A stretch of DNA of 64,000 nucleotides from Nocardia sp. NBC_01327 (GCF_035958815.1 NZ_CP108383.1:1488001-1552000), one strand, 5' to 3'; positions 19,471 to 29,368 are shown, counted from the stretch's first letter. Notes: generated by a model not told the origin, from the letters alone. A program made the numbers and translations.

Positions 19471-21525
19471 CTAGAGGGTCACACGCTGATCCGGTGGCAG
19501 GAACTCCTTATCGGTCTCCTGCACCCCGTACGTGGTGTAGAAATCGGCGAGATTGCGCACCACCTGATTGCACCGGAACTCCGCGGGGGAGTGCGGATCA
19601 CCGGTGATCTGCTGTTCGGTCGACTCCTGGGTCTGCTTGGTGCGCCAGGTCCGCCCCCAGGACTCGAACATCGGCTTGAAGTCGGGAGTGTCTGTGCCGC
19701 TCCGCTTTTCGAGCAGGCGGTAGGCCGACAGCGAAATCTCCAGCCCGCGCAGATCGGCCAGATTCTCGCCGACCGTCAGCTCTCCGTTCACATGCTTGTC
19801 CGCGGGCAGCCCCTCCGGCACCAGGGCGCTGTACTGCGCGATGAGCGCCGTGGTCTTGGCCTCGAACGCCGTCTTGTCCTCCGGCGTCCACCAGTCGTGC
19901 AGATTCCCGTCGCCGTCGTACTTCGCGCCCTGATCGTCGAATCCGTGACCGATCTCGTGCCCGATAACCGCCCCGCCCGCACCGTAATTCACGGCAGGCT
20001 GCGCATCCTTGTCGAAGAACGGCGGCTGCAGGAAGGCGGCCGGGAAGACGATCTCATTGCCGCTGGCGTCGTAGTAGGCGTTCACCGTCTGCGGCGACAT
20101 GCTCCATTCGGATTTGTCCACAGGCGTCCCCAGCCTGCCGAACATGCGTTTCGTGCCGAATGCGTCCACCGCGCGCAGGGATTCGACGAGTTTGCCGCGG
20201 GTGATCGTGACCGACGAGTAGTCCTCCCACTTGTCCGGATAGCCGATCTTGGCATTGATCTTCTCCAGCTTGGCGATGGCCGCGGCCCGGGTGGGCGGCG
20301 ACATCCAGCTGGAATTGGTGAAATTGTCCTTGTACGCGGCCCGCAGATCGTCCACCATGGCCAGCGCCTGCTTCTTGGCATCGGCCGGAAAGTGCTTGTC
20401 CACGTATAGCTTCCCGAGCGGATCGCCGAGATTCGAGCTCACCGTCGCCACCGCCGACTTCCACCGCTCCGGCCGCTGCTGCATCCCGCCCAGCACCCTG
20501 CCGAAGAAATCAAAATTCGGATCGGCCACGGCCTTGGGCAGATACGGCGCGAACGCACGCACCACACCGAGTTTCAGATACTCCCGCCAGGCGGCGATAT
20601 CCACCTGCTGCCACAGCTGCCCGGCGGCGGTGATGAACGACGGCTGCCCGGCATTGACGTTCGCGAACAGCTCCTTCGGCCGGTCGGTACAGCCCGACAG
20701 CCACGGATCCCAGTCGAATTCCGGTGCCAGCGCGGTCAATTCGGCCCAGCTGCGCGGATTGTAGGAGGCATCGGTATCGCGCAACCGCACATTGTCCCAC
20801 TGCCCCGCCGCGATGCGGCCCTCCAGCGCGACCACTCGATCGGCCAGCGCGGCCGGATCGGCGAATCCGGCGCCGGCGGCGATCTTCTCCATGAAGGTGC
20901 GGTACGCGGCCAGCTTGCCGGCATTCTCGGGCTTCGAGTAGTACTGCTGGTCCAGCCCGGTCCCCGCCTGATTCACCTGGGGGAGATAGGCGGTGGAGTT
21001 CTTGGGATCCACGCCCACGCCCAGCCCGATCAGCCCCACCCCGGGCAGGGAACCCATGACGTGCGCCAGATCGGCCTTGGTGGCCGCGGTATCGATCTTC
21101 GTGAACAGATCGTCGAGCGGAGTCGTGCCGAGCCGCTCGATATCGGTCTCATCGAGTCGCGCATCGTAGAGATCGCGGATCTGCTGCGCCTCGGTCTCGG
21201 ACTTCGGATTGTGAATGCCCTGGATGATGTCGCGCAGCTGCCCCTCGATCCGGTCCTCGACCTCGTCGAAGGTGCCGAACCGGGTCTTGTCCGGCGGTAA
21301 CCGGTAGTCCCGCAACCACTTACCGTTCATGAAGCGATACAGATCATCCTGCGGCCGGATCGCCGGATCCGAACCCGCCATATCCGGGCCGGTCAGCGGA
21401 GTGGAGGTGCCCGAATTCGAGGCTTCCGAATCGGAACAGGCGGGCAGCAGCGCAGTGGCGGGCAACACCCCCAGCGCAATCAGGAACTTACGGCGATCGA
21501 GAGCGAAGGGGCGCTCGGAGGTCAA
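19471..21525 (-). CDS. M13 family zinc metallopeptidase, Tat-type lipoprotein (Zmp1/PepO-like)
   Basis: This 684-residue neprilysin-family endopeptidase has the zinc site HEIGH at 523-527 (His523, Glu524, His527) with the third ligand Glu587 in GENLAD; the spacing is as in the family. The C-terminal NQVVRN and PHSPAEFR are typical of M13 enzymes. The N-terminus carries twin arginines (DRRKFL, 10-15) and a lipobox LPAC with Cys30, so it is probably exported and lipid-anchored. The start is TTG at 21525 with AGGAG 8 nt upstream; the frame stays open upstream but has no better start, and this start gives a normal-length signal peptide. M. tuberculosis Zmp1 is a relative of similar length. A deleted paralogue lies immediately downstream. 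Confidence 0.92.
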   Translation of the reverse strand: MTSERPFALDRRKFLIALGVLPATALLPACSDSEASNSGTSTPLTGPDMAGSDPAIRPQDDLYRFMNGKWLRDYRLPPDKTRFGTFDEVEDRIEGQLRDIIQGIHNPKSETEAQQIRDLYDARLDETDIERLGTTPLDDLFTKIDTAATKADLAHVMGSLPGVGLIGLGVGVDPKNSTAYLPQVNQAGTGLDQQYYSKPENAGKLAAYRTFMEKIAAGAGFADPAALADRVVALEGRIAAGQWDNVRLRDTDASYNPRSWAELTALAPEFDWDPWLSGCTDRPKELFANVNAGQPSFITAAGQLWQQVDIAAWREYLKLGVVRAFAPYLPKAVADPNFDFFGRVLGGMQQRPERWKSAVATVSSNLGDPLGKLYVDKHFPADAKKQALAMVDDLRAAYKDNFTNSSWMSPPTRAAAIAKLEKINAKIGYPDKWEDYSSVTITRGKLVESLRAVDAFGTKRMFGRLGTPVDKSEWSMSPQTVNAYYDASGNEIVFPAAFLQPPFFDKDAQPAVNYGAGGAVIGHEIGHGFDDQGAKYDGDGNLHDWWTPEDKTAFEAKTTALIAQYSALVPEGLPADKHVNGELTVGENLADLRGLEISLSAYRLLEKRSGTDTPDFKPMFESWGRTWRTKQTQESTEQQITGDPHSPAEFRCNQVVRNLADFYTTYGVQETDKEFLPPDQRVTL

Positions 21526-21758
21526 CGCTGAATCTCCTCTACCGGATGGTCGGACGATTGCTCGAACATTGCTCGCTCTCGACGCTAGTAGACCGTCCTG
21601 AGCAATACCTGAAACAACATCCACTCCAAGGTCGTGGCCCGCCCGGGTCTGGACTGACGGAGCGGGGGAGCGAAGCGGAGGAGCGGAGGAGGGAAGGCCC
21701 GGGTAACAGGGCCGCGACCCCGCCGGAGCGAAGCGGAGGCAGAAAATACAGCCCCGGT
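21526..21758. other. Gene-free leader region with a short direct repeat
   Basis: No gene is seen between the M13 peptidase start and the rplN promoter. GGAGCGAAGCGGAGG occurs twice (21667-21681 and 21725-21739), 58 bp apart, in a purine-rich stretch. The promoter of the leftward M13 gene should lie in the first ~100 nt, but no clear hexamers are seen. Confidence 0.5.
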
Positions 21759-21787
21759 TTGGGCTCCACCTGGGGTTTGGCTACACT
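21759..21787 (+). promoter_or_regulatory. Promoter of the rplN operon
   Basis: TTGGGC (21759-21764) and TACACT (21782-21787) are separated by 17 bp, with conserved GGGTTTG ahead of the -10 and CGGTTGC just after. The same layout recurs before rpsH (23570-23598), which supports both. The leader to the rplN GTG is ~165 nt long and may hold a regulatory RNA structure. Confidence 0.7.
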
Positions 21788-21959
21788 TGACCGGTTGCCC
21801 GCGGGAGCTATGCCCGCAATCCGGCCGCGAACCCCCTGTGGTTGCCCGATCTCGATCGAGCAAAACCGCAGGCAGGCGCGCGTTTCGGTGGCTAACTGAC
21901 CATGCGCGTCCGGGTCGGCAATCCGGCGTGTATTTCGTCCAGGTCTAGGAGGAGCTGAA

Positions 21960-22328
21960 GTGATTCAGCAAGAGTCGCGACTGCGCGTCGCCGACAACAC
22001 GGGTGCCAAGGAAATCCTTTGCATCCGCGTGCTCGGTGGTTCGTCGCGTCGCTATGCCGGTATCGGCGACATCATCGTCGCCACCGTGAAGGACGCCATC
22101 CCCGGTGGCAACGTCAAGAAGGGCGAGGTCGTCAAGGCCGTCGTCGTTCGCACCACCAAGGAGCGTCGTCGCCCGGATGGTTCGTACATCCGTTTCGACG
22201 AGAACGCCGCGGTGCTGATCAAGCCGGATCACGATCCGCGCGGCACCCGCATCTTCGGCCCGGTCGGCCGTGAGCTGCGCGAGAAGAAGTTCATGAAGAT
22301 CGTTTCGCTGGCCCCGGAGGTGCTCTAG
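21960..22328 (+). CDS. rplN: 50S ribosomal protein L14
   Basis: This 122-residue uL14 has the family start [18 protein letters not shown] and end [16 protein letters not shown], full length. It binds 23S rRNA at the subunit interface. The GTG start follows a strong AGGAGG site 6-7 nt upstream. It is the first gene of this ribosomal unit, as in mycobacteria where rplN begins an operon separate from the S10 genes. rplX follows after 2 nt. Confidence 0.98.
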   Translation: MIQQESRLRVADNTGAKEILCIRVLGGSSRRYAGIGDIIVATVKDAIPGGNVKKGEVVKAVVVRTTKERRRPDGSYIRFDENAAVLIKPDHDPRGTRIFGPVGRELREKKFMKIVSLAPEVL

Positions 22329-22330
22329 CC

Positions 22331-22645
22331 ATGAAGGTGCACAAGGGCGACACCGTGATCGTCGTTTCGGGCAAGGACAAGGGCGCCAAGGGCAAGGTCA
22401 TTCAGGCCTACCCCGCGACCGGCAAGGTCCTCGTCGAAGGCGTGAACCGGATCAAGAAGCACGTCGCGAACTCCGCGAACCAGCGTGGCGCCAGCTCCGG
22501 CGGCATCGTGACCCAGGAAGCGCCGATCCAGGCCTCCAACGTGATGGTTGTGGACTCGGACGGCAAGCCGACCCGCGTCGGCTTCCGCACCGATGACAAC
22601 GGCAAGCGGGTTCGTATCTCCCGTCGCAACGGGAAGGACATCTGA
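22331..22645 (+). CDS. rplX: 50S ribosomal protein L24
   Basis: This 104-residue uL24 is an assembly-initiator protein that binds 23S rRNA. The N-terminal KOW motif is clear ([20 protein letters not shown]), followed by the basic EGVNRIKKH segment. Normal length. It lies 2 nt after rplN and 1 nt before rplE. Confidence 0.98.
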   Translation: MKVHKGDTVIVVSGKDKGAKGKVIQAYPATGKVLVEGVNRIKKHVANSANQRGASSGGIVTQEAPIQASNVMVVDSDGKPTRVGFRTDDNGKRVRISRRNGKDI

Positions 22646-22646
22646 G

Positions 22647-23213
22647 ATGACTTCTACTGAGAACAAGGTGCAGCCGCGCCTCAAGGCGCGCTACCGCGCC
22701 GAGATCAAGGACGCGCTCAACAGCGAGTTCAACTACGCCAACGTGATGCAGATCCCGGGCGTCGTCAAGGTCGTCGTGAACATGGGTGTCGGCGACGCCG
22801 CCCGTGACGCGAAGCTGATCAACGGCGCCGTCGCGGACCTGACCCTGATCACGGGCCAGAAGCCGGAAATCCGGAAGGCCACGAAGTCCATCGCGCAGTT
22901 CAAGCTGCGTGAGGGCATGCCGATCGGCGCGAAGGTCACCCTTCGTGGCGACCGCATGTGGGAGTTCCTGGATCGCCTGATCTCCATCGCGCTGCCCCGT
23001 ATCCGCGACTTCCGCGGCCTTTCGCCGAAGCAGTTCGACGGCAACGGCAACTACACGTTCGGCCTCAGCGAGCAGTCGATGTTCCACGAGATCGACGTGG
23101 ACCGCATCGATCGTCCGCGTGGTATGGACATCACCGTGGTGACGACCGCGACCAATAACGAAGAAGGCCGCGCCCTGCTCAAGCACCTCGGCTTCCCGTT
23201 CAAGGAGAACTGA
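22647..23213 (+). CDS. rplE: 50S ribosomal protein L5
   Basis: This 188-residue uL5 binds 5S rRNA. The core [20 protein letters not shown] and the end [14 protein letters not shown] are typical. The ATG at 22647 ([15 protein letters not shown]) gives the usual length and starts 2 nt after the rplX stop; the frame is open further upstream inside rplX, but that is not used. Confidence 0.98.
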   Translation: MTSTENKVQPRLKARYRAEIKDALNSEFNYANVMQIPGVVKVVVNMGVGDAARDAKLINGAVADLTLITGQKPEIRKATKSIAQFKLREGMPIGAKVTLRGDRMWEFLDRLISIALPRIRDFRGLSPKQFDGNGNYTFGLSEQSMFHEIDVDRIDRPRGMDITVVTTATNNEEGRALLKHLGFPFKEN

Positions 23214-23215
23214 GA

Positions 23216-23401
23216 ATGGCCAAGAAAGCCCTCGTCAACAAGGCCAACGCCAAGCCGAAGTTCGCGGTGCGCGCCTACACCCGCTGCCAGCGCTGCGGCC
23301 GCCCGCACGCTGTCTACCGCAAGTTCGGCCTCTGCCGCATCTGCCTCCGTGAGATGGCCCACCGCGGCGAACTCCCGGGCGTGCACAAGTCCTCCTGGTG
23401 A
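23216..23401 (+). CDS. rpsN: 30S ribosomal protein S14, zinc-binding (type Z)
   Basis: This 61-residue uS14 is the short C+ form. Four cysteines, Cys24, Cys27, Cys40 and Cys43 (CQRC and CRIC), make the zinc ribbon. Actinobacteria often carry a second, zinc-free S14 elsewhere under zinc control; none is seen here. It is the last gene before a strong terminator, an unusual break because rpsH normally follows directly. Confidence 0.98.
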   Translation: MAKKALVNKANAKPKFAVRAYTRCQRCGRPHAVYRKFGLCRICLREMAHRGELPGVHKSSW

Positions 23402-23432
23402 GCTGAGCTCCCCTAGAGACTGACTCGTTCTG

Positions 23433-23478
23433 AACCGCAGGCCCCCTCCCGAAGCAATTCGGAAGGGGGCCTGCGGTT
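23433..23478 (+). terminator. Intrinsic terminator after rpsN
   Basis: A 21-bp stem with one mismatch (23433-23453 pairing with 23458-23478) and a 4-nt loop is followed by TTTT-rich sequence. It ends the rplN-rplX-rplE-rpsN unit and separates it from rpsH. Confidence 0.93.
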
Positions 23479-23569
23479 TTCGCTATCCACATCAGCTATG
23501 GCGCAGCCGAGTGCGACGAAATCGCTACGCCCGGGGAATCGAGCCGAAAGTGAGCTCACGCACCCCGGT
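23479..23569. other. Gene-free spacer inside the spc cluster
   Basis: The intergenic region 23402-23783 (382 nt) holds the terminator, the rpsH promoter and a ~185-nt leader. No small gene is supported in it. Confidence 0.6.
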
Positions 23570-23598
23570 TTGGTGAGCTCAGAGGGTTTGTCTACACT
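23570..23598 (+). promoter_or_regulatory. Promoter of the rpsH operon
   Basis: TTGGTG (23570-23575) and TACACT (23593-23598) are 17 bp apart, embedded in CCCCGGTTTGG upstream and GGGTTTGTC plus CGGTTGC around the -10. It is nearly the same as the rplN promoter. A ~185-nt leader precedes rpsH. Confidence 0.72.
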
Positions 23599-23783
23599 AG
23601 GACGGTTGCTCGGGCACCCCTATGCCCGCATGCGTTCGCGTGCGGTGCGTTGTTCCGAGCCGCAGTGAATGATCCGGCCGGCGCGCTGCCGACCGGACCG
23701 CCCCGAATTGTCGTAGGCCCACGACCGCCGATCTCTGACGGTGCTGAATGGGAACCGCGGCGAGAAAGGTACCGGTCAAACAC

Positions 23784-24182
23784 ATGACCATGACTGACCC
23801 AATCGCAGACTTCTTGACCCGTCTGCGCAACGCCAATTCGGCGTACCACGACCAGGTGAAGGCTCCGCACTCGAAGATCAAGGTGAACATCGCCGAGATC
23901 CTCAAGCGTGAGGGCTACATCGCCGACTACCGCATCGAAGATGCGACCGTCGGCAAGGCGCTTGTCGTCGACCTCAAGTACGGCCCGAGCCGTGAGCGCA
24001 GCCTTCAGGGTGTGCGTCGCGTTTCCAAGCCGGGTCTGCGCGTGTACGCGAAGTCCACCAACCTGCCCAAGGTGCTCGGCGGCCTCGGCGTGGCGATCAT
24101 CTCCACGTCCGCTGGTCTGCTCACGGACCGTCAGGCCAAGCAGCAGAGTGTAGGCGGGGAAGTCCTCGCCTACGTCTGGTAA
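23784..24182 (+). CDS. rpsH: 30S ribosomal protein S8
   Basis: This 132-residue uS8 has the typical start [17 protein letters not shown] and end GGEVLAYVW. It binds the central domain of 16S rRNA and, in some bacteria, represses spc mRNA translation. Start chosen at 23784 ([10 protein letters not shown], the usual form in mycobacterial relatives); ATG at 23790 is possible. First gene of the second ribosomal unit. Confidence 0.97.
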   Translation: MTMTDPIADFLTRLRNANSAYHDQVKAPHSKIKVNIAEILKREGYIADYRIEDATVGKALVVDLKYGPSRERSLQGVRRVSKPGLRVYAKSTNLPKVLGGLGVAIISTSAGLLTDRQAKQQSVGGEVLAYVW

Positions 24183-24197
24183 GGGAGGTAGGAACCA

Positions 24198-24737
24198 ATG
24201 TCGCGTATCGGTAAGAAGCCGATTCCCGTTCCCGCCGGCGTCGAGATCACCATCGACGGCCAGAACGTCGCGGTCAAGGGCCCCAAGGGCACCCTGTCGC
24301 ACGTGGTCGCCGAGCCGATCGTCGTCACCAAGGCGGAGTCCGGTGAGCTCGAGGTCGTTCGTCCGAACGACGAGCGTCAGAACCGCTCGCTCCACGGCCT
24401 GACCCGCACCCTGATCGCCAACATGATCGTCGGTGTGACCACAGGCTACGAGAAGAAGATGGAAATCTTCGGCGTCGGTTACCGCGTGCAGGCCAAGGGC
24501 TCGAACCTCGAGTTCGCCCTGGGCTACAGCCACGCTGTCCCGATCGAGGCTCCTGAGGGCATCACCTTCGCGGTCGAGGCTCCCACCAAGTTCTCGGTGT
24601 CGGGCATCGACAAGCAGAAGGTCGGCCAGATCGCAGCGGTTATTCACGGCCTGCGCAAGCCCGACCCGTACAAGGGCAAGGGCATCCGCTACGCCGGCGA
24701 GGTCGTTCGCCGCAAGGTCGGAAAGACGGGTAAGTAA
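24198..24737 (+). CDS. rplF: 50S ribosomal protein L6
   Basis: This 179-residue uL6 has the duplicated fold. The N-terminus [16 protein letters not shown] and the C-terminal signature [16 protein letters not shown] are complete. A GGGAGGTAGGAA site precedes the ATG. It sits near the sarcin-ricin loop of the 50S subunit. Confidence 0.98.
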   Translation: MSRIGKKPIPVPAGVEITIDGQNVAVKGPKGTLSHVVAEPIVVTKAESGELEVVRPNDERQNRSLHGLTRTLIANMIVGVTTGYEKKMEIFGVGYRVQAKGSNLEFALGYSHAVPIEAPEGITFAVEAPTKFSVSGIDKQKVGQIAAVIHGLRKPDPYKGKGIRYAGEVVRRKVGKTGK

Positions 24738-24740
24738 GCA

Positions 24741-25148
24741 ATGGCACAAACAGCAAACCAGAAGGCTCGGCGTAAGCCGGTCGGTACGGATGCCTCGACC
24801 GCGCGTCGTCTCTCCAAGACGCGCCGCCACTTCCGTCTGCGCAAGAAGATCGAAGGAACCACCGTGCGCCCGCGCCTGGTGGTCAACCGTTCTGCGCGCC
24901 ACATCCACGCTCAGCTGATCGACGACTCGGTGGGTAAGACCATCGCGTTCGCCTCGACCACCGAAGCCGATGTGCGTGCCGCCGAGGGTGACAAGTCCGC
25001 CAAGGGCGCCAAGGTCGGCGAGCTCATCGCCGCCCGCGCCAAGGCTGCCGGCATCGAAGCCGTCGTGTTCGACCGTGGTGGTCACGACTACCACGGCCGT
25101 ATCGCGGCGCTCGCGGATGCCGCCCGTGAAGGTGGGCTGAAGTTCTGA
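24741..25148 (+). CDS. rplR: 50S ribosomal protein L18
   Basis: This 135-residue uL18 is a 5S rRNA-binding protein. The core [20 protein letters not shown] and the end [11 protein letters not shown] are family hallmarks. It is about 13-18 residues longer than many bacterial L18s because of a polar N-terminal extension. It starts 3 nt after rplF. Confidence 0.98.
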   Translation: MAQTANQKARRKPVGTDASTARRLSKTRRHFRLRKKIEGTTVRPRLVVNRSARHIHAQLIDDSVGKTIAFASTTEADVRAAEGDKSAKGAKVGELIAARAKAAGIEAVVFDRGGHDYHGRIAALADAAREGGLKF

Positions 25149-25179
25149 TGATCAACTCTGCGAACGGAAGGAACGTCTG

Positions 25180-25830
25180 ATGCCGGGACGTCAACGGCGT
25201 GACGGCGGAAACAACGGTCCCGCCGGTAACAACAACAGTGGTCCCAACGCTGGTGGCAATGACCGCGACAACCGTGGCCGTGGCCGCGGTGGCCGCGATC
25301 AGGCCCCTGCCGAGAAGACCAACCAGCTCGAGCGCGTAGTCGCGATCAACCGCGTCTCCAAGGTCGTGAAGGGTGGTCGTCGCTTCAGCTTCACCGCCCT
25401 CGTGATCGTCGGTGACGGCAACGGTCTGGTCGGCGTCGGCTACGGCAAGGCCAAGGAAGTTCCCGCGGCCATCCAGAAGGGTGTCGAGGAGGCTCGCAAG
25501 AGCTTCTTCCGCGTTCCGATGATCGGCTCCACCATCGTCCACCCGGTTCAGGGTGAGGCGGCGGCCGGTGTGGTCATGCTGCGTCCGGCTTCGCCCGGTA
25601 CCGGTGTGATCGCCGGTGGCGCGGCGCGTGCCGTGCTGGAGTGCGCTGGCATCCACGACATTCTGGCGAAGTCGCTCGGTAGCGATAACGCCATCAACGT
25701 TGTGCACGCCACCGTTGCTGCCCTCAAGATGCTGCAGCGCCCGGAGGAGGTGGCCGCTCGTCGTGGTCTGCCCCTCGAGGATGTGGCGCCTGCGGGCATG
25801 CTGCGTGCGCGTGCGGGACAGGGAGTCTGA
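25180..25830 (+). CDS. rpsE: 30S ribosomal protein S5
   Basis: This 216-residue uS5 has the double-stranded RNA-binding-like domain ([19 protein letters not shown]) and the second domain with [15 protein letters not shown] and [11 protein letters not shown]. The first ~50 residues are a Gly/Asn/Arg-rich low-complexity extension, found in other actinobacterial S5s. A GGAAGGAA site precedes the ATG. It functions in decoding accuracy and helicase activity at the mRNA entry site. Confidence 0.98.
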   Translation: MPGRQRRDGGNNGPAGNNNSGPNAGGNDRDNRGRGRGGRDQAPAEKTNQLERVVAINRVSKVVKGGRRFSFTALVIVGDGNGLVGVGYGKAKEVPAAIQKGVEEARKSFFRVPMIGSTIVHPVQGEAAAGVVMLRPASPGTGVIAGGAARAVLECAGIHDILAKSLGSDNAINVVHATVAALKMLQRPEEVAARRGLPLEDVAPAGMLRARAGQGV

Positions 25831-25831
25831 C

Positions 25832-26011
25832 ATGGCAGATCTCAAGGTGACCCAAACTAAGAGCTCCATTGGCGCCCTGCGGAACCAGCGCGAGTCGCTG
25901 CGGACCCTCGGCCTGCGTGGCATTCGCCAGGAAGTTGTCCGTGAGGACAACGCGCAGAACCGTGGTCTGATCAACGTCGTGCGCCACCTCGTTCAGGTTG
26001 AGGAGGTTTAA
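25832..26011 (+). CDS. rpmD: 50S ribosomal protein L30
   Basis: This 59-residue uL30 has typical content: [21 protein letters not shown], then [14 protein letters not shown]. The ATG lies 1 nt after the rpsE stop, and rplO starts 3 nt after its own stop. Confidence 0.97.
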   Translation: MADLKVTQTKSSIGALRNQRESLRTLGLRGIRQEVVREDNAQNRGLINVVRHLVQVEEV

Positions 26012-26014
26012 CGC

Positions 26015-26458
26015 ATGACCATCAAGTTGCACCACCTGCGTCCTGCCCCCGGTTCCAAGACCGAGAAGACCCGTCTGGGTCGCGGTGAAGGTTCCAAGGG
26101 CAAGACCGCGGGCCGCGGTACCAAGGGTACGAAGGCTCGCAAGAATGTTCCGGTCCGCTTCGAGGGTGGACAGATGCCGCTGCATATGCGTCTGCCCAAG
26201 CTCAAGGGCTTCAAGAACCCGTTCCGCACCGAGTACCAGGTCGTGAACGTGTCCGATATCGCCCGCGTGTTCCCCGAGGGCGGCACCATCGGCAAGGCCG
26301 AGCTCGTCGCCTCGGGTCTCGTTCGCAAGAACGAGCTCGTGAAGGTGCTCGGCGAGGGCGAAATCGGTGTGGCCGTTCAGGTCTCCGCCGATAAGTTCTC
26401 CGGTTCCGCCACGGCGAAGATCGCCGCGGCCGGTGGCACTGCCACCGCACTGGCCTGA
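26015..26458 (+). CDS. rplO: 50S ribosomal protein L15
   Basis: This 147-residue uL15 has the N-terminal Gly/Arg/Lys-rich extension [19 protein letters not shown] that threads into 23S rRNA and the conserved [18 protein letters not shown]. Last gene of the rpsH unit, followed by a hairpin. Confidence 0.98.
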   Translation: MTIKLHHLRPAPGSKTEKTRLGRGEGSKGKTAGRGTKGTKARKNVPVRFEGGQMPLHMRLPKLKGFKNPFRTEYQVVNVSDIARVFPEGGTIGKAELVASGLVRKNELVKVLGEGEIGVAVQVSADKFSGSATAKIAAAGGTATALA

Positions 26459-26478
26459 CGGTAGCCTGAAACAGCAGA

Positions 26479-26511
26479 GACACCGGACGAGTCGCGAGCT
26501 CGTCCGGTGTC
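26479..26511 (+). terminator. Terminator after rplO
   Basis: A perfect 13-bp stem (GACACCGGACGAG, 26479-26491, pairing with 26499-26511) with a 7-nt loop, about 20 nt after the rplO stop. It separates the ribosomal genes from secY. Confidence 0.85.
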
Positions 26512-26612
26512 ACTGTTAGAGTTCAAGTGTTGTCTGCCAACACCGTCATGGGGATTCGGCGTTTCCGTCGTTGTAGCCATGGCCTGACCTATGTCGTTCG
26601 CCAGGAGGATCT

Positions 26613-27932
26613 GTGCTTTCCGCCTTCGTGTCGGCTTTCCGGACCCCGGACTTACGGCGGAAGATTCTCTTCACGCTGGGGCTGATCGCCCTCTACCGGC
26701 TGGGTGCATCTCTGCCCTCCCCGGGCGTCAGTTACAAAAATGTCCAAGACTGTGTGGCGCTGGTCAACGGCGGCGATTCCGCCGGCATCTATCAGCTCAT
26801 CAATCTCTTCTCCGGCGGCGCGCTACTGCAGCTTTCCGTGTTCGCGATCGGCATCATGCCGTACATCACCGCGAGCATCATTATCCAGCTGCTGACCGTT
26901 GTGATCCCGCGGTTCGAGGAACTGCGAAAAGAAGGCCAATCGGGTCAGAACAAAATGACCCAGTACACCCGCTATCTGGCTGTCGCGCTGGCGATCCTGC
27001 AGTCGACCGGTCTGGTCGCGCTGGCTTCCCGCGGTCAGCTGCTGCGCGGGTGCCCCAAAGACATTCTCGATGACACCTCCGTCTTCGGCATGATCATCAT
27101 CGTGCTGGTCATGACCGCCGGTGCGTCCCTGGTCATGTGGTTCGGCGAGCAGATCACCGAGCGCGGCGTCGGTAACGGCATGTCGCTCTTGATCTTCGCC
27201 GGTATCGCCGCTCGTATCCCGTCCGAGGGCAAGACGATCTACGACGGCCGCGGCTGGGGAGTCACCGCCATGGTGGCCGCCGCCGCACTTGTCGTGATCG
27301 TCGGCGTCATCTTCGTGGAGCAGGGCCAGCGCCGAATTCCGGTGCAGTACGCCAAACGCGTGGTGGGCCGGAAGATGTACGGCGGTTCGTCGACCTATCT
27401 GCCGCTGAAGGTCAATCAGGCCGGTGTCATCCCGGTGATCTTCGCGTCCTCTCTGCTCTATCTGCCGAACCTGTTGGCGCAGTTGACCCAGAAGAATTCG
27501 GGCAATCCCGCCGAGTGGCAGCAGCTCATCCAGAAGTACCTGGTCAATCCGAGCAACCCGGTGTACGTCGCGATCTACTTCGCGCTCATCGTGTTCTTCA
27601 CCTACTTCTATGTCGCGATCACCTTCAACCCGGAGGAACGCGCGGACGAAATGAAGAAGTTCGGTGGCTTCATCCCCGGCTATCGCCCGGGTAAGCCCAC
27701 CGCGGACTACCTCAACTACGTCCTCAGCCGGATCACCCTGCCCGGTTCGATCTACCTCGGTGCTGTCGCCGTCCTGCCGAACCTGCTGCTGGGTCTCGGC
27801 ACCAACACCGGCGTACAGAGCCTGCCGTTCGGTGGCACCGCGGTGTTGATCATTGTGAGCGTCGGCCTCGATACGGTGAAACAGATCGAGAGCCAGTTGA
27901 TGAATCGAAATTACGAAGGGTTCCTCAAGTGA
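26613..27932 (+). CDS. secY: Preprotein translocase subunit SecY
   Basis: This 439-residue protein is the pore subunit of the SecYEG channel in the cytoplasmic membrane, with about ten membrane segments from the first ([19 protein letters not shown]) to the last; the cytoplasmic loop contacting SecA/ribosome ([20 protein letters not shown]) and the plug region ([19 protein letters not shown]) are visible. The GTG start at 26613 is preceded by AGGAGGAT with 3-nt spacing. A terminator lies upstream, so secY needs its own promoter in 26512-26600; a small GTGTTG/CAACAC hairpin (26527-26543) is seen there but no clear hexamers. Its stop overlaps adk (GTGA). Confidence 0.98.
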   Translation: MLSAFVSAFRTPDLRRKILFTLGLIALYRLGASLPSPGVSYKNVQDCVALVNGGDSAGIYQLINLFSGGALLQLSVFAIGIMPYITASIIIQLLTVVIPRFEELRKEGQSGQNKMTQYTRYLAVALAILQSTGLVALASRGQLLRGCPKDILDDTSVFGMIIIVLVMTAGASLVMWFGEQITERGVGNGMSLLIFAGIAARIPSEGKTIYDGRGWGVTAMVAAAALVVIVGVIFVEQGQRRIPVQYAKRVVGRKMYGGSSTYLPLKVNQAGVIPVIFASSLLYLPNLLAQLTQKNSGNPAEWQQLIQKYLVNPSNPVYVAIYFALIVFFTYFYVAITFNPEERADEMKKFGGFIPGYRPGKPTADYLNYVLSRITLPGSIYLGAVAVLPNLLLGLGTNTGVQSLPFGGTAVLIIVSVGLDTVKQIESQLMNRNYEGFLK

Positions 27933-28474
27933 GAGTTGTTCTGCTCGGGCCGCCCGGTGCCGGCAAAGGCACCCAGGCCGTTCTACTGTCGGAAAAGCTG
28001 GGTGTACCGCACATCTCCACCGGGGATCTGTTCCGCGCGAACATCGGCCAGCAGACTCCGCTGGGCCGCGAAGCCCAGAAGTACATGGACGCAGGCGATC
28101 TGGTTCCCAGCGATGTGACCAACCGTATGGTCGAGGCCCGCATCGCCGAGCCGGACGCCACCAACGGCTTTGTGCTGGACGGCTATCCGCGCACCGTGGA
28201 TCAGGCCGATGCCCTGGAGCGCATGCTCAAGGAGTCGAACCTGGCGATCGACGCCGTGATCTGCTTCGTGGTTCCGGAGGACGTCGTGGTCGAGCGCATG
28301 CTGGCCCGCGGCCGCGGCGACGACACCGAAGAGACCATCCGCAACCGCATGCGTGTGTACCGCGAGGAGACCGAACCGCTGCTCGATCACTATGACGGCC
28401 TGGTCGTCACGGTGGAGGGCGTCGGCGAGATCGAAGACGTGAACACGCGCGCACTCGCGGCGCTGGGTCGCTGA
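27929..28474 (+). CDS. adk: Adenylate kinase
   Basis: This 181-residue enzyme interconverts ATP + AMP and 2 ADP. It has P-loop [13 protein letters not shown]-binding STGDLFR and DGYPRT, and the short LID with RGRGDD, lacking the zinc-finger insertion, as is usual in actinobacteria. The GTG start overlaps the secY stop by 4 bp and map begins directly after its stop, giving the classical secY-adk-map order. Confidence 0.98.
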   Translation: MRVVLLGPPGAGKGTQAVLLSEKLGVPHISTGDLFRANIGQQTPLGREAQKYMDAGDLVPSDVTNRMVEARIAEPDATNGFVLDGYPRTVDQADALERMLKESNLAIDAVICFVVPEDVVVERMLARGRGDDTEETIRNRMRVYREETEPLLDHYDGLVVTVEGVGEIEDVNTRALAALGR

Positions 28475-29275
28475 ATGGTCTTCGGCCGTAAGAACAAGAA
28501 GGTGGTGCCGTTCCGCACCGCCGGTGAACTGGACGCCATGGCGGCGGCCGGCGCTATCGTCGGCCGTGCTCTGGTGGCAGTGCGCGCCGCCGCCAAGCCC
28601 GGGGTTTCCACCCTGGAATTGGACGAGGTCGCCGAACAGCTCATCCGCGAATCCGGAGCCATCCCCTCGTTCAAGGGCTATCACGGTTTCCCGGGATCGA
28701 TCTGCTCCTCGGTGAACGATCGTGTCGTGCACGGCATCCCGTCCAAGGACGATGTGCTGGCCGAGGGCGATCTGGTCTCCATCGACTGCGGCGCGATTCT
28801 CGAAGGCTGGCACGGCGATTCGGCGTGGACCTTCGGCGTGGGAAACATCATCGAGGCCGATCGCCTACTCAGTGAGGCGACCCGGCTGTCGATGGAAGCG
28901 GGCATTGCGGTCATGCTTCCCGGCAATCGACTGACGGATGTGTCACACGCCATCGCGCTGGGCACCCAGGCGGCCGAAGCCGATCACGGTCGCGCCTACG
29001 GCATTGTCGACGGCTACGGCGGTCACGCCATCGGCCGTGAAATGCATATGGACCCGTTCCTCCCCAATGAGGGCGCGCCCGGCAAGGGCCCGCAACTCGT
29101 GGTCGGTTCGGTCCTGGCCATCGAGCCCATGCTCACCCTCGGCACCACGGAAACCAAGACCCTGGACGACGATTGGACCGTCGTCACCACCGACGGCACC
29201 CGCGCCGCCCACTGGGAACACACGGTCGCCGTGACCGAAGACGGCCCGCGCATCCTGACCCTCCGCCCGGAGTAG
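28475..29275 (+). CDS. map: Methionine aminopeptidase, type I
   Basis: This 266-residue MetAP removes initiator Met. Dinuclear metal ligands are readable in the conserved motifs: [20 protein letters not shown] (two Asp), [10 protein letters not shown] (His), AIEPML (Glu) and WEHTVAV (Glu). The short N-terminus (MVFGRKNKK) lacks the zinc-finger/SH3-binding extension. The ATG abuts the adk stop codon. A terminator hairpin follows at 29295. Confidence 0.97.
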   Translation: MVFGRKNKKVVPFRTAGELDAMAAAGAIVGRALVAVRAAAKPGVSTLELDEVAEQLIRESGAIPSFKGYHGFPGSICSSVNDRVVHGIPSKDDVLAEGDLVSIDCGAILEGWHGDSAWTFGVGNIIEADRLLSEATRLSMEAGIAVMLPGNRLTDVSHAIALGTQAAEADHGRAYGIVDGYGGHAIGREMHMDPFLPNEGAPGKGPQLVVGSVLAIEPMLTLGTTETKTLDDDWTVVTTDGTRAAHWEHTVAVTEDGPRILTLRPE

Positions 29276-29294
29276 TCACCCGCGCAACCACTTC

Positions 29295-29327
29295 CGCACC
29301 CGCCCCGGCTCAGCCGGGGCGGGTGCG
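29295..29327 (+). terminator. Terminator after map
   Basis: A perfect 14-bp stem CGCACCCGCCCCGG / CCGGGGCGGGTGCG with a 5-nt loop, 20 nt after the map stop. Confidence 0.88.
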
Positions 29328-29334
29328 TTCGTCT

Positions 29335-29368
29335 GCGTCCCCGGTGCGAATCGGCGTCCCCGGTGCGA
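29335..29368. repeat. Short direct repeat in the map-downstream spacer
   Basis: GCGTCCCCGGTGCGA occurs at 29335-29349 and 29354-29368, 19 bp apart. It lies in the 322-nt gene-free region 29276-29597, which otherwise holds the map terminator and a promoter. No function is evident. Confidence 0.6.
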
